Source of the DNA: Sulfurovum sp. TSL6
Lineage (GTDB): Bacteria > Campylobacterota > Campylobacteria > Campylobacterales > Sulfurovaceae
NCBI RefSeq assembly: GCF_019972115.1
Contig: NZ_BPFJ01000003.1
Coordinates: forward strand, 124,001 to 188,000
DNA: 64,000 nucleotides
Reading direction: 5' to 3'
How positions within the stretch are numbered: position 1 is the stretch's first letter; the number at the start of each line of letters is the position of its first letter. Made by a program: the position numbers and the translations under genes. Shown here in pieces: positions 37,232 to 46,955 of the stretch. The notes under the pieces were generated by a model that saw nothing but the letters and a program-made list of their open reading frames with translations, searched no databases and was not told the DNA's origin.

Positions 37232-39106
37232 ATGAATTATGATGTCATAGTCATCGGTGGCGGACATGCGGGGATAGAGGCTTCTTTGGCTTCTGCGCGT
37301 ATGGGAAGCAAAACATTGATGATCACAATATTAGCAGAACAGATAGGGGCATCTTCTTGTAACCCTGCCATAGGCGGACTGGCTAAAGGTCACCTGGTAA
37401 GAGAAGTAGATGCCCTTGGTGGTGAGATGGGTCTGTGTACAGATAAAACGGGGATACAGTTCCGTACACTCAATGCCTCTAAAGGTCCGGCAGTCAGAGG
37501 AAGCCGTGCGCAGATAGATATGGATGAGTACCGTATCTACATGCGTAATGTAGTCCTCAACACGGATAACCTTGATGTAAAACAGGAGATAGCAGAAGGT
37601 CTGATCATAGAAGAGGGTGAGGTCAAAGGGGTAACGACACAACTTGGAAATAGATACATGGCTTCCAAAGTCATCATCACAGCAGGAACATTCCTTAACG
37701 GTCTCATCCATATAGGTGAAAAAACACAAACAGCAGGTAGACAGGGTGAATTTGCTTCTATAGAATTGGCTGAGTACTTACGTGGACTAGGGTTGAATAT
37801 CGGTCGCCTGAAGACAGGGACCTGTGCGCGTATTGATGCGAAGAGTGTTGACACATCGGGTATGGAGATACAGCCGGGAGATACCCCACCGCCGCCTTTT
37901 TCTTTTAGAACAGATAAGAAGACGTTTAACCCTACACAGTTGCCTTGTTATGTGACATACACCAATGAAGATACCCATGAGATCATTGAGAGTAACTTCT
38001 ACAGGGCACCTATGTTTTCGGGGCAGATAGAAGGTGTAGGACCGCGTTACTGTCCAAGTATAGAAGACAAGATCAACCGTTTCAGAGACAGACCGAGACA
38101 TCAGATATTCGTCGAGCCTCAAACCATTGATGAAACGGAGTATTATATCAACGGTATGAGTACATCATTACCGACTGATGTACAGCTTGAGATGGTACGT
38201 TCAGTTGCAGGGATGGAAAATGCGAAAATAGTCCGTTATGGGTATGCCATAGAGTATGATTACATCCAGCCAACGGACCTAAAACATACGCTTGAAACGA
38301 AGAAGATAAAAGGGCTCTATACCGCAGGTCAGATAAACGGTACGACCGGGTACGAAGAGGCAGCTGCACAGGGACTCATGGCAGGGATCAATGCTGCACT
38401 GAGCATACAAGGCAAAGAACCTTTCATTCTTAGACGAGATGAGGCTTATATCGGCGTACTGATCGATGATCTGGTAACCAAAGGAACCAAAGAACCCTAC
38501 CGTATGTTCACCAGCCGTGCAGAGTACAGACTGCTTCTGCGTGAGGACAATGCAGATATGAGACTTTCACATTACGGAAAAGAGTTGGGACTTTTGGATG
38601 CTGAGTATATCAAGCATTTTGAAGAGAAAAAAGCGAACCTAGAGGAAGCATTGGATTACTTGAGAGTGCATCATGCAACGCCTACCAAAGAGTTTTTGGC
38701 TAAGCTAGAATCTATAGGTGCTGTGAAAATAAATGACAAAACACCTTTCCTCGATGTGATAGGGCGTGGAGATTTCAATAGAGAGAAATTGGTTACGCTT
38801 CTGCCGGAGTTTGACAAGTATGATGATGAGGTGATAGAGCAGATTCTCATTGAAGCCAAATACAGCCGTTACATAGAGAAACAGCAACAGCAGATATTAC
38901 AGATGGATGATATGCTGAAGATCAAAATACCCGAAGGTTTTGCCTATAAGCATATTTCAGGATTGAGCAATGAAATCGTTGAAAAACTTGAGATTGCTAC
39001 ACCTCCTACGCTGTTTGCTGCGTCACAGATATCGGGTGTGACACCTGCGGCTTTGGAAATTATACATGTGCATATTAAAATGGCTCAAAAAAACAAAAAA
39101 AGATAA
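37232..39106 (+). CDS. mnmG: tRNA uridine-5-carboxymethylaminomethyl(34) synthesis enzyme
   Basis: 624 residues, full length (also called GidA). The FAD-binding motif is [11 protein letters not shown] near residue 7. [39 protein letters not shown] and [16 protein letters not shown] are family signatures. With MnmE it installs the aminomethyl group on U34 of tRNAs using FAD, NADH, methylene-folate and glycine or ammonium. mnmE is not in the window. Confidence 0.98.
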   Translation: MNYDVIVIGGGHAGIEASLASARMGSKTLMITILAEQIGASSCNPAIGGLAKGHLVREVDALGGEMGLCTDKTGIQFRTLNASKGPAVRGSRAQIDMDEYRIYMRNVVLNTDNLDVKQEIAEGLIIEEGEVKGVTTQLGNRYMASKVIITAGTFLNGLIHIGEKTQTAGRQGEFASIELAEYLRGLGLNIGRLKTGTCARIDAKSVDTSGMEIQPGDTPPPPFSFRTDKKTFNPTQLPCYVTYTNEDTHEIIESNFYRAPMFSGQIEGVGPRYCPSIEDKINRFRDRPRHQIFVEPQTIDETEYYINGMSTSLPTDVQLEMVRSVAGMENAKIVRYGYAIEYDYIQPTDLKHTLETKKIKGLYTAGQINGTTGYEEAAAQGLMAGINAALSIQGKEPFILRRDEAYIGVLIDDLVTKGTKEPYRMFTSRAEYRLLLREDNADMRLSHYGKELGLLDAEYIKHFEEKKANLEEALDYLRVHHATPTKEFLAKLESIGAVKINDKTPFLDVIGRGDFNREKLVTLLPEFDKYDDEVIEQILIEAKYSRYIEKQQQQILQMDDMLKIKIPEGFAYKHISGLSNEIVEKLEIATPPTLFAASQISGVTPAALEIIHVHIKMAQKNKKR

Positions 39107-39160
39107 TAGAAAAAATGATGATAAAAGTATGAAGTTAAAAAAATAAATTATAATAAATAT

Positions 39161-39187
39161 AAATTAGGAATATAATATTCCTAATTT
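39161..39187. promoter_or_regulatory. 13-base inverted repeat upstream of petABC
   Basis: AAATTAGGAATAT and ATATTCCTAATTT flank one A. The core is AGGA-N9-TCCT, as at three other sites in the window. TATAAT (39171-39176) lies inside it, so binding could mask a promoter. It is 55 bases after mnmG, and a terminator role is possible, but no T-run follows. Confidence 0.45.
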
Positions 39188-39300
39188 ACCTGCAGTAACA
39201 TCTTATCTATTCAGGGGTAGTTTACATTTTTTTTACACTGCTTCTTTAATCATAAGTACAATACAATATAAATATAGTTTTAATTTATGGAGGATTAAAG

Positions 39301-39813
39301 ATGCAAGAAAAAGAAAAAGGTCGTCGGGACTTTATGGGTATGGCACTTGGTGCATGTGCGGCAGTAGGTGGTGTAGGCGCACTCTACGCGGCAAAACGTA
39401 CATGGGATCCATTGCCGAGTGTAAAAGCAGCGGGTTTTACTACCATTGATTTGAGTGGTGCTCAAGAAAATGTACTTGTTGTCGAAAAATGGAGAGGGAA
39501 ACCGATCTTTGTTTTAAAGAAATCGGAAGATATGCAAGCAGATGACAGAGATATAGTGATCGGTACAGCTAGATATCATGTCTCTATCGGTCTTTGTACG
39601 CACTTGGGATGTATTCCTGCCTATGAGAAAGAACAGCATAAGTTCAAGTGTGCTTGTCACGGTGGTGAATTTGATGCAAGTGGACACCAAATTTTCGGTC
39701 CTCCTCCAAGTCCACTTGAAATTCCTCCATTTAAAATAGATGGAACAAAGCTTGTTCTTGGCGAGACTGGTCCAGAATATCAAAAAATGTTAGATGCCGG
39801 CCTAACGGTATAA
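39301..39813 (+). CDS. petA: Ubiquinol/menaquinol-cytochrome c reductase Rieske iron-sulphur subunit
   Basis: 170 residues. A Tat-type signal (GRRDFMGMALG) doubles as membrane anchor. The Rieske cluster ligands are Cys99 and His101 in CTHLGC and Cys117 and His120 in CACHGG; Cys104 and Cys119 form the disulphide. It takes electrons from quinol and hands them to cytochrome c1. A GGAGG site lies in the normal position; the gene begins a three-gene operon. Confidence 0.97.
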   Translation: MQEKEKGRRDFMGMALGACAAVGGVGALYAAKRTWDPLPSVKAAGFTTIDLSGAQENVLVVEKWRGKPIFVLKKSEDMQADDRDIVIGTARYHVSIGLCTHLGCIPAYEKEQHKFKCACHGGEFDASGHQIFGPPPSPLEIPPFKIDGTKLVLGETGPEYQKMLDAGLTV

Positions 39814-39822
39814 GGGGGAATT

Positions 39823-41052
39823 ATGGCACATTTTGAAAAAGCGAAGAATCTTAATGAGTGGTTGGATCAGCGTTTAGCCATTAATACACTCAAAAGAGTA
39901 CTCAATACGGAATATTGGATCCCAAAAGATATTAACTTCCTTTGGGCTATGGGTATGGTCCTGGCGGCGACATTCGGTATACTCGTGCTTTCTGGTATCT
40001 TCTTACTTATGTATTATAAACCAGATACGAACCTGGCTTTTGATTCTGTCAATTATACGATCATGAGTGAAGTAGGCTATGGTTGGTTATGGAGACATAT
40101 TCATGGGGTGGGTGCCTCTATTGTATTCCTTATCATCTACATTCATATGTTCACAGGTATCTACTATGGTTCATACAAAAAAGGTAGAGAGCTTATCTGG
40201 CTATCAGGTATGGCACTTTTTGTTGCATTCTCAGCAGAAGCCTTTTCAGGTTATATGCTCCCTTGGGGACAGATGAGTTACTGGGCAGGTATGGTTATTA
40301 CAAACCTTTTCTCTGGAGGTTCTCTTGAGGCGTATGGTTTGGTTGAATGGATACGTGGTGATTATGTTCCTGGTGATGCATTCTTGACCAGATTCTTTAT
40401 GCTGCATGTATTTTTGATCCCATTGGTGATCATTGGGCTGATCGTACTGCATTTTGGTACGCTAAGAATACCGCATGTCAACAACCAAGAAGGTGCAGAG
40501 ATAGACTTTAAAGAAGCTGCAGATCTTTGGAAATCTGGAAAGAAAAAAGAGTCTAAAGTCATTCCTTTCTCTCCAGTATTTTTAAGTAAGGATGTCTTTG
40601 TCATGGGTGTATATTTTATACTCTTCTTTTACCTGGTATTCTATAACTTTAACTTTGCGATGGACCCGGTGAACTTTGACCCGGCAGATGGTCTTAAAAC
40701 ACCGGCTCACATTTATCCTGAGTGGTACTTCCTGTGGTCCTATGAGATCTTGCGTCCATTCGGTAAAGATGCTGGTCTGATAGCGTTTGGTATTGCGCAG
40801 CTAGCCCTGTTCTTCTTGCCGTTCATCGATAGAAGTCCAAATGTGGCTCCAGCACATAAAAGAGGACTTTTCCAAGTTTGGTTCTGGGTTTTACTTGTAG
40901 ATATGATAGTACTTACAGCAATGGGTAAATTACCTCCGACAGATCCTACATTTGCATGGATAGGCTTGGTATCAGCATGGACATTTCTAGCACTTGGACC
41001 GATCTTGTTCATTATCACTATGTTCGAAAAAAAAATAGAGAAAGGAGCATAA
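39823..41052 (+). CDS. petB: Cytochrome b of the bc1 complex
   Basis: 409 residues, full-length cytochrome b with about eight helices. The haem-binding histidines are in WRHIHGVGASIVFLIIYIH and MLHVFLIPLVIIGLIVLH. The quinol-site motif PEWYF is in HIYPEWYFLWSYEILRPFG. It is the quinol-oxidising core. It starts nine bases after petA and ends one base before petC. Confidence 0.97.
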   Translation: MAHFEKAKNLNEWLDQRLAINTLKRVLNTEYWIPKDINFLWAMGMVLAATFGILVLSGIFLLMYYKPDTNLAFDSVNYTIMSEVGYGWLWRHIHGVGASIVFLIIYIHMFTGIYYGSYKKGRELIWLSGMALFVAFSAEAFSGYMLPWGQMSYWAGMVITNLFSGGSLEAYGLVEWIRGDYVPGDAFLTRFFMLHVFLIPLVIIGLIVLHFGTLRIPHVNNQEGAEIDFKEAADLWKSGKKKESKVIPFSPVFLSKDVFVMGVYFILFFYLVFYNFNFAMDPVNFDPADGLKTPAHIYPEWYFLWSYEILRPFGKDAGLIAFGIAQLALFFLPFIDRSPNVAPAHKRGLFQVWFWVLLVDMIVLTAMGKLPPTDPTFAWIGLVSAWTFLALGPILFIITMFEKKIEKGA

Positions 41053-41053
41053 C

Positions 41054-42040
41054 ATGAGAGAATTAAAAATATTAGCAGTTGTTGTCTTCTTTTCATTATT
41101 GACCTATTATTTGGTAGAACCTTATGCACACCATGAGATGCATAAAAAAGTGGATGCTCAGGGTAATGAGATCAAAATAGAGAGTCATGGGTTTACCTAT
41201 AATGGAGCAGATGACATCGAAGAAGCAGTACGTGCAGGAGATACTGCAAGGGTTGAAGCAAAAAAAGCATTCTGGGCAGAAGTAGCAGAAGTTGCTAGGC
41301 TCAAAGGAGATGCGACTGCAGGTGAAGCAGGATTTGGACTCTGTATGGGGTGTCATAATGGTGCAAACATGAATATGGGTAGTGTGATACCGCCTAACCT
41401 TGATCATGCAGGTGCACTTTATGATAAAAACTATCTTATCGCTTTGATCAAAGATCCTGCGATGGCATCCAATGTGGATCATAAATACGCAGATACCATG
41501 ATGCACCCAATGGGATCGATCAAATCAATGATGAGTGACAAGCAGCAAATTGCTGATGTTGTAGCTTATCTACTTAAGAATAAAGCTGGAGAAGTTACAT
41601 CTAAAGAAGCGTTTATGGAAGCTTGTGTAAGATGCCATGCTGTACGTTACGGTAAACTGACACAGTTGGGTGAAACACCAGCATTCAAATATGAAAAAGA
41701 TGCACTGGCGCATAAGATCAAAGTGATAGATGAGCAAGATGCCGTGAAAGCCTATATGGGTAAACTTCCTCCGGATCTTTCTATGATCATCAGAGCAAGA
41801 AGCGAGCACTTTATGGAGACATTCATTGAAAATCCACAAAGTCAATTGGCTGGTACATCAATGCCTAGAGTGGGTCTGAACCATGAAGGATATGAGAAGG
41901 TAAAAGCCTACCTTACTGAAGTGGGTGATCCAAGTAAAGAAAAAAGAGAAGCGCTTGGACCGATCGTCATTGGTTTCTTTATCTTGTTTTCACTTCTTGC
42001 ATTGCTATGGAAGAAGTCACAATGGAGAGACTTGCACTAA
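41054..42040 (+). CDS. petC: Di-haem cytochrome c subunit of the bc1 complex
   Basis: 328 residues. An N-terminal membrane helix is followed by two cytochrome c domains with haem sites CMGCH and CVRCH, and a C-terminal membrane helix (about 297-317). Campylobacterota use such a two-haem protein in place of classic cytochrome c1. It would pass electrons to the cbb3 or caa3 oxidases. A hairpin terminator follows. Confidence 0.94.
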   Translation: MRELKILAVVVFFSLLTYYLVEPYAHHEMHKKVDAQGNEIKIESHGFTYNGADDIEEAVRAGDTARVEAKKAFWAEVAEVARLKGDATAGEAGFGLCMGCHNGANMNMGSVIPPNLDHAGALYDKNYLIALIKDPAMASNVDHKYADTMMHPMGSIKSMMSDKQQIADVVAYLLKNKAGEVTSKEAFMEACVRCHAVRYGKLTQLGETPAFKYEKDALAHKIKVIDEQDAVKAYMGKLPPDLSMIIRARSEHFMETFIENPQSQLAGTSMPRVGLNHEGYEKVKAYLTEVGDPSKEKREALGPIVIGFFILFSLLALLWKKSQWRDLH

Positions 42041-42051
42041 TCTAACGATTT

Positions 42052-42074
42052 AGGACAGGGAATCTCCTTGTCCT
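42052..42074 (+). terminator. Terminator after petC
   Basis: AGGACAGGG pairs with CCTTGTCCT (one G-U pair) around AATCT, twelve bases after the stop; CACTTTCTT follows. Confidence 0.65.
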
Positions 42075-42160
42075 CACTTTCTTGATACACATTATCCCTT
42101 TTTTATCTACATTCTGCTACCCTAAGAAAAAATTTTAAAAAATTATACATTGGATTTTAT

Positions 42161-43138
42161 ATGCTTATAGATGGACATGGCCGTACAGTGAACTATTTAC
42201 GTATCTCAGTGACAGAACGCTGTAACTTTAGATGTCAGTATTGTATGCCGGAAAAACCTTTTTCATGGGTACCTAAAGAGAATTTACTTACTTTTGAAGA
42301 ACTCTTTTTATTTGTCAAAGTTGCTATCGATGAAGGGGTAACGAAAATTCGTCTCACAGGTGGGGAACCGCTACTGAGAGAAGATCTTGATGTCTTTATT
42401 AAAATGATATCTGATTATAAGCCGGATATAGATCTAGCACTGACAACCAATGCTTATCTTCTTCCCGAAGCAGCACAAAGACTTAAGGATGCAGGGCTTA
42501 AAAGACTGAATATTTCACTCGATTCACTGCACGCGGATGTAGCAGCGAAGATAGCAGGGAAAGACGTACTTCCTCAAGTACTTAAAGGCATAGATAAAGC
42601 TTTAGAAGTCGGTCTTAAAGTGAAAATCAATATGGTTCCTCTTAAAGGTATTAATGATGGTGAGATATTAGATATTTTGGATTATTGTAAAGCACGTAAT
42701 ATCAAAGTACGTTTCATAGAGTACATGGAAAACAGACATGCAGATCAAGCACTCAAAGGTATGCACGGAAGAGAGATACTTGCGAAAGTAAAAGAGGAAC
42801 ATACGATTCATGCTTTAGGACGGGAAGGTGCCAGTCCATCATTTAACTATGCACTTGAAGATGGGACAGAGTTTGGATTGATAGACCCGCATAAACATGA
42901 TTTTTGTGAGAGCTGTAATCGTATACGTTTGACTGCTGAGGGTAATCTCATCCCATGTCTTTATTTCGATGAAGCGATGAGTATTGCAGAGTCAGTGAAA
43001 AAGGGTGATATCCAAGGTGCGGCAAATGTTTTGGCTCAAGTACTCAAAGACAAACCAAAAGAGAACCGTTGGAGTGAAGATAACCCTAATGAAGAGAAAG
43101 AAATTTCTTCACGTGCTTTTTATGAAACTGGTGGCTGA
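42161..43138 (+). CDS. moaA: GTP 3',8-cyclase
   Basis: 325 residues, radical SAM enzyme. The SAM cluster is CNFRCQYC near residue 22. The second cluster is formed by C-terminal cysteines in [28 protein letters not shown] is the GGE motif. It catalyses the first step of molybdenum-cofactor synthesis. The C-terminal GG tail (YETGG) needed for activity is present. moeA is 2.5 kb downstream on the other strand. Confidence 0.97.
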   Translation: MLIDGHGRTVNYLRISVTERCNFRCQYCMPEKPFSWVPKENLLTFEELFLFVKVAIDEGVTKIRLTGGEPLLREDLDVFIKMISDYKPDIDLALTTNAYLLPEAAQRLKDAGLKRLNISLDSLHADVAAKIAGKDVLPQVLKGIDKALEVGLKVKINMVPLKGINDGEILDILDYCKARNIKVRFIEYMENRHADQALKGMHGREILAKVKEEHTIHALGREGASPSFNYALEDGTEFGLIDPHKHDFCESCNRIRLTAEGNLIPCLYFDEAMSIAESVKKGDIQGAANVLAQVLKDKPKENRWSEDNPNEEKEISSRAFYETGG

Positions 43139-43896
43139 TGTTTTACCTTACTGAACAGTTTTTTTCGATCCAGGGTGAAGGTAAATACGCGGGGGTACCT
43201 TCGTATTTTTTACGTACAGGCGGCTGTAATTTGAGCTGTCCTGGTTTTGGTGCAAGTTATGAAGTCGACGGTGAAGTACGCTACGGGTGTGATACCTATT
43301 TTGCGGTAGACAGTGCCTATGCCAAATCCTGGATAAAAGTTGATGACAGCAAAACACTGATCGACAGACTTAAAAAAGAATTCAGCGCGATAGGCTATAA
43401 ACCACATATGGTCATTACGGGGGGTGAACCCTTAATGTATCATAGTGATACTGTATTTTATGCAGTCATTGAGTGGTTGGTTTCAGAAGGGATTGAGATC
43501 ACTTTTGAAACCAATGGTACAATCGAGATAGACTTTGAAAAGTATCCTGCATACAAATTCTGTATCTTTGCACTCTCTTTAAAATTGGCCAATTCAGGTG
43601 AACCTGAAGCGAAGCGTATCGTTCCTCAGGCACTTCGATCTATACGTGATCATGCAAAAGAGTCTTTTTTAAAATTTACCATTGATGCGGATCTGGTACA
43701 AACTTCAGCGCTCGATGAGATAGAAGCTATAAGAGAATTCTTGCCGGATCTCCCCGTCTACTGTATGCCTGTGGGTGAAAGCAGAGATACCATTTGGAAA
43801 AATGACAAAGCTGTTTTTGAATTCTGCATGAAATATAATTTTAAGTATAGTGACAGACTGCATATACGCGTTTTTGATACTACCCAAGGTGTATAA
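43138..43896 (+). CDS. queE: 7-carboxy-7-deazaguanine synthase (QueE), with altered cysteine spacing
   Basis: 252 residues, starting in the moaA stop (TGATG). The N-terminus YLTEQFFSIQGEGKYAGVPS, the FLRTGGCNLSC segment and VITGGEPLMY are typical. The three SAM-cluster cysteines are Cys30, Cys34 and Cys51 (CX3CX16C, ending in CDT), instead of the usual CX3CX2C. An insertion therefore separates the second and third ligands. It makes the deazaguanine base for queuosine. It is followed 60 bases later by queD, the preceding pathway step. Confidence 0.9.
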   Translation: MFYLTEQFFSIQGEGKYAGVPSYFLRTGGCNLSCPGFGASYEVDGEVRYGCDTYFAVDSAYAKSWIKVDDSKTLIDRLKKEFSAIGYKPHMVITGGEPLMYHSDTVFYAVIEWLVSEGIEITFETNGTIEIDFEKYPAYKFCIFALSLKLANSGEPEAKRIVPQALRSIRDHAKESFLKFTIDADLVQTSALDEIEAIREFLPDLPVYCMPVGESRDTIWKNDKAVFEFCMKYNFKYSDRLHIRVFDTTQGV

Positions 43897-43956
43897 CCTA
43901 AATTTTAGTTAGCTTGGTTAAAATCAGATGAATATACTCCTAGTTGAGGAAGACAC

Positions 43957-44538
43957 ATGTTAATCAGAAAACTTTTTAAATTTGAAAATGCGCATATTGT
44001 ACGTGACTGTAGCACACAGCGCTGCAGTGAAAATATCCATGGACACTCTTATAAAATTGAAGTACTCTTAGAGTCAAACTATCTTGATGATGGACAAATG
44101 GTGTATGATTTTGGACTGACCAAACGGTACATTAAAGAGCTGATAGACTCCTTTGATCATGCGATCACGCTTTGGTCCAAAGATGATAAAAATTATGTAG
44201 AAGCGATGAAAACCTACAGTAATAGATGGGTGGAACTGCCTGTTTCTCCTTCGGCAGAACAGTTTTCCCGTGTGATCTATCTTATGGTAGAACGTGTTTT
44301 GGCGTGCACAGATATGCAAAATGGCGAGAGAGAAGTAAAGCTTCACAGTATTATTGTACATGAGACTGACACCGGATATGCACAAGGGTTTAAAGAAGAT
44401 GCCCATAGTGAGATTATGGGGACCATAAAGCTTGAAGATATTGTATTCTCCCCTCAAGTACAAAGTGAATGGAGTGACAGTGCACTTTGGGATAAATTGC
44501 TGAATCGTATTCATATTAAAAATCCTAAAAAGGTTTAG
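43957..44538 (+). CDS. queD: 6-carboxytetrahydropterin synthase (QueD family)
   Basis: 193 residues, longer than the usual 120 or so because of an insertion in the middle. Zinc ligands are His13 in FENAHIV and the pair in IHGHSYKIEV; the catalytic cysteine lies before it in QRCSEN. MVYDFGLTKRYIKELIDSFDH and the late IIVHETDTGYAQG fit the family. It makes the pterin used by QueE. AGTTGAGGAAGA precedes the ATG. Confidence 0.9.
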   Translation: MLIRKLFKFENAHIVRDCSTQRCSENIHGHSYKIEVLLESNYLDDGQMVYDFGLTKRYIKELIDSFDHAITLWSKDDKNYVEAMKTYSNRWVELPVSPSAEQFSRVIYLMVERVLACTDMQNGEREVKLHSIIVHETDTGYAQGFKEDAHSEIMGTIKLEDIVFSPQVQSEWSDSALWDKLLNRIHIKNPKKV

Positions 44539-44553
44539 GTTCCTTTTTTTAGT

Positions 44554-44559
44554 TATAAT
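44554..44559 (+). promoter_or_regulatory. -10 box upstream of Ala/Pro-rich protein gene
   Basis: AGTTATAAT after a T-run, 28 bases before the ATG at 44588; AAGAAGGA is the ribosome site. Confidence 0.5.
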
Positions 44560-44587
44560 AGATGCATGAACACAAGAAGGATAGAGT

Positions 44588-44968
44588 ATGAAGAAAATAA
44601 TATTTCTCTCTTTTGTCACAGCGAGTGTAGTGTTTACCGCTTATGCAGAAGAAGCAAAAACAGTAGAAAAAGTTCCAGCTAAAAAAATTGCATCTGAAAA
44701 ATCTTCAGCACCATTAGTATCACCAAAAAAACCAAAACCAGCAGAATGTGTGGCGCCAGCAAAACCTGCAACACCTGCAGAACCAGTAAAGCCAGCGGAT
44801 GCCGCGAAACCTGCAGCTCCTGCCGAAGCCGCAAAGTCTGTAGAAGCAGCAGATCCAGCAACACCGGTAAAACCTGCCCAATCAGCAAAAGCAGCAACAC
44901 CAGCAGAACCAGCAACACCAGCACCGGGAACCTGCCCACAAGAAGCCGAAAAACCGGCAGCCAAGTAA
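44588..44968 (+). CDS. Secreted Ala/Pro/Lys-rich low-complexity protein
   Basis: 126 residues. A signal peptide (cleavage likely after TAYA) is followed by about 100 residues rich in A, P, K and E with repeated KPA, PAEP and AKPA units. There are two cysteines (in PAECVAP and PGTCPQE). No enzymatic domain is visible; it is probably an extended periplasmic linker or scaffold. The signal peptide closely resembles that of the next gene, which suggests a duplicated upstream part. The start and reading frame are supported by GC-rich third positions and the ribosome site. Confidence 0.75.
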   Translation: MKKIIFLSFVTASVVFTAYAEEAKTVEKVPAKKIASEKSSAPLVSPKKPKPAECVAPAKPATPAEPVKPADAAKPAAPAEAAKSVEAADPATPVKPAQSAKAATPAEPATPAPGTCPQEAEKPAAK

Positions 44969-44984
44969 ATAGAAAGGATCGATC

Positions 44985-45605
44985 ATGAAGAATAGTACAT
45001 TACTTTCTCTTGTAACAGCAACTGTGTTGTTTACAGCCTGTGGAGAAGAGACACAAAAAGCAGTAGCAGAAGTGAATACAACCAAAGTTGCAGAAGCAGT
45101 TAAAAAAGATACCGTACATGCTGTAGAGACGGCGAAGATCAAAATAACCGAAATGGCAGAAGAAGCAAAAGTTAAAGCGAAAAAAATGGCGGATCAAGCA
45201 GCAGAAAAAGCAGCAGAAGCCAAAGTAGCTGCGGCAGAAAAAGCAGCTGAAGCAGCGGAAGTAGTGAAAGAAAAAGCAGAGGAAGTAGCAGAGTCTGCAA
45301 CATCAGAAACGCCTGCAGCACCAGAAGCAACAGAAGCGCCAGCTGCTGTTCCTGCTACACCACCTGCATCACCTGCAGCGTATGCCAAATGTAAAGGGTG
45401 TCATGGTGCAAATGGTAAGACAAAAGCACTTGGAAAATCAGCAGTAATTGCCGGTCAGGATAAAGAAGCACTGATTACTTCTTTGAACGAGTATAAAGCA
45501 GGTACAAAAAATGTAGCTGGAATGGGTTCGCTTATGACGGCTCAAGTGGCAACAATGTCTGACGAAGAGATCGAAGCAGTGGCTGAGTATCTTTCACAGA
45601 TCTAA
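44985..45605 (+). CDS. Lipoprotein cytochrome c with long Ala/Lys-rich stalk
   Basis: 206 residues. The signal peptide ends in a lipobox (LFTAC), so the mature protein is probably lipid-anchored at Cys19. A stalk of about 95 residues follows, alternating alanine with lysine and glutamate (likely coiled coil or long helix), then a Pro/Ala hinge. A class I cytochrome c domain ends the protein, with CKGCH and a distal methionine in NVAGMGSLM. It looks like a tethered electron shuttle between bc1 complex and oxidases, but the partner is inferred. Confidence 0.85.
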   Translation: MKNSTLLSLVTATVLFTACGEETQKAVAEVNTTKVAEAVKKDTVHAVETAKIKITEMAEEAKVKAKKMADQAAEKAAEAKVAAAEKAAEAAEVVKEKAEEVAESATSETPAAPEATEAPAAVPATPPASPAAYAKCKGCHGANGKTKALGKSAVIAGQDKEALITSLNEYKAGTKNVAGMGSLMTAQVATMSDEEIEAVAEYLSQI

Positions 45606-45612
45606 AAAATGT

Positions 45613-45634
45613 AGAGGGCAATGTCCCTCTTTTT
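45613..45634 (+). terminator. Rho-independent terminator after cytochrome c gene
   Basis: AGAGGG and CCCTCT around CAATGT, followed directly by TTTT. It also lies at the 3' end of the convergent moeA. Confidence 0.8.
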
Positions 45635-45637
45635 CCT

Positions 45638-46855
45638 TTAACATGTAAAAAAATCTTCCTTTTCAGAAGCGGTTAATTCCCAATTTATCGGTAGTATTTT
45701 AACCGTTCTGCCTTTTTCTAGCACTGAAATTTCAGGTATGGTGATAAGCATAGCATTGGCTTGTTCTAAGGGTGAGATCATGCCGGGAAGTTGTTTTGTG
45801 AACGGCATAAATGTTTGTCCGTCAAATGTACCCAGACGTACGGTATGTTTACCTGCTCTAAGTGTGAAGTCTTCTTTTATCTCTGTAGATATCGTATGAT
45901 GATAATAGGCGTTCATCCCCGACATTTTACGTATGGCAGCGCGTACAAACATTTCATAATTCACCATAGATGCAAGAGGATTTCCAGGCAGGTTGATCAC
46001 AACAGTGTCTCCTATGGTCCCCAAAGCAGTAGGTTTACCCGGTTTGATATCTACTTTGTCGAAGTGCAGTGTCATACCCAAGTTTGTAAAAGCTTCTTTG
46101 GTGAAGTCTTTGTCCCCCATACTGATACCACCAGATGTGATGATGATATCCGCATTCAATGCAGATTTGATAGCAGACGTCAAAGACTCTAATGTGTCAC
46201 CGGAACTGCCTATGTATTGTACTTCGCATCCCAGCTCCTTGGCACGTGCCAAGAACATAGGCGTATTTGAGTTGTAGAGTTGGTGTGGGGCTATTTTTTC
46301 GAAGTGTGGACGCAGTTCATCTCCTGTACCAAAGACAGCCACTTTGATCTTGCGTGTTACCCGTAGATGTGTCACTCCTTGGCTGGCAAGAAGTGCTATG
46401 CTGTATGCCGTGACCTTCTCTCCTTTATGCAGGTAGACAGCACCGCTCTTGATATCTTCACCCGCATGTCTTATATGCCCGTCTTTTTTGATCTCTTCTG
46501 GCAAGGTGACCTGTGTGCCATTGACAGTCGTATTCTCTATGGGGATGACTGATTCACAACCTTTCGGAATAGGAGCACCTGTCATGATCTTGATGGCCTT
46601 TGTAGCCTGAAGTGTCATTTGAGGATCATCTCCGGCATAGATCACATCTGTACATTCCACGGTACTGTTTGCATCAGCACATTTCACCGCATATCCATCC
46701 ATGGCAGAGTTGTCAAAACGCGGTAGATCAAATGTAGCGATGGAGTCTTCACTCATCACACGTCCCAATGCCATCTCAATAGGTATGACCTCAGAGTTTA
46801 CCACAGAGGTATTTTTATAAATAATATCAAGTGCTTGCGTGATAGAAACGGGCAT
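45638..46855 (-). CDS. moeA: Molybdopterin molybdenumtransferase
   Basis: 405 residues, full length. PRFDNSAMDGYAV, IMTGAPIPKGCESVIPIE, VAVFGTGDELRP, ITSGGISMGDKDF and VINLPGNPLASMV are family signatures. It inserts molybdate into the adenylated pterin to finish the molybdenum cofactor. It is convergent with the cytochrome c gene and divergent from a membrane-protein gene. Confidence 0.97.
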   Translation of the reverse strand: MPVSITQALDIIYKNTSVVNSEVIPIEMALGRVMSEDSIATFDLPRFDNSAMDGYAVKCADANSTVECTDVIYAGDDPQMTLQATKAIKIMTGAPIPKGCESVIPIENTTVNGTQVTLPEEIKKDGHIRHAGEDIKSGAVYLHKGEKVTAYSIALLASQGVTHLRVTRKIKVAVFGTGDELRPHFEKIAPHQLYNSNTPMFLARAKELGCEVQYIGSSGDTLESLTSAIKSALNADIIITSGGISMGDKDFTKEAFTNLGMTLHFDKVDIKPGKPTALGTIGDTVVINLPGNPLASMVNYEMFVRAAIRKMSGMNAYYHHTISTEIKEDFTLRAGKHTVRLGTFDGQTFMPFTKQLPGMISPLEQANAMLITIPEISVLEKGRTVKILPINWELTASEKEDFFTC

Positions 46856-46913
46856 GTTGAACCTTTAAAATTAAGTTATGTTGATCAGAGGGGTCGATTA
46901 TAGCAAAATAGGG

Positions 46914-46919
46914 TATAAT
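46914..46919 (+). promoter_or_regulatory. -10 box upstream of the membrane protein-rsmE pair
   Basis: GGGTATAAT, 36 bases before the ATG at 46956. Confidence 0.55.
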
Positions 46920-46955
46920 CCACTTTTAAACAAATCAAAATTACAGGAAATTCAT

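Noticed and set aside
44641-44964. Minus-strand Ala/Gly-rich open frame opposite the Ala/Pro-rich gene
   Set aside because: It is the mirror of a low-complexity coding region; there is no ribosome site, and the plus frame has a signal peptide.
46878-46955. Longer N-terminus for the membrane protein before rsmE
   Set aside because: The upstream part contains the GGGTATAAT promoter, and the ATG at 46956 has its own ribosome site.
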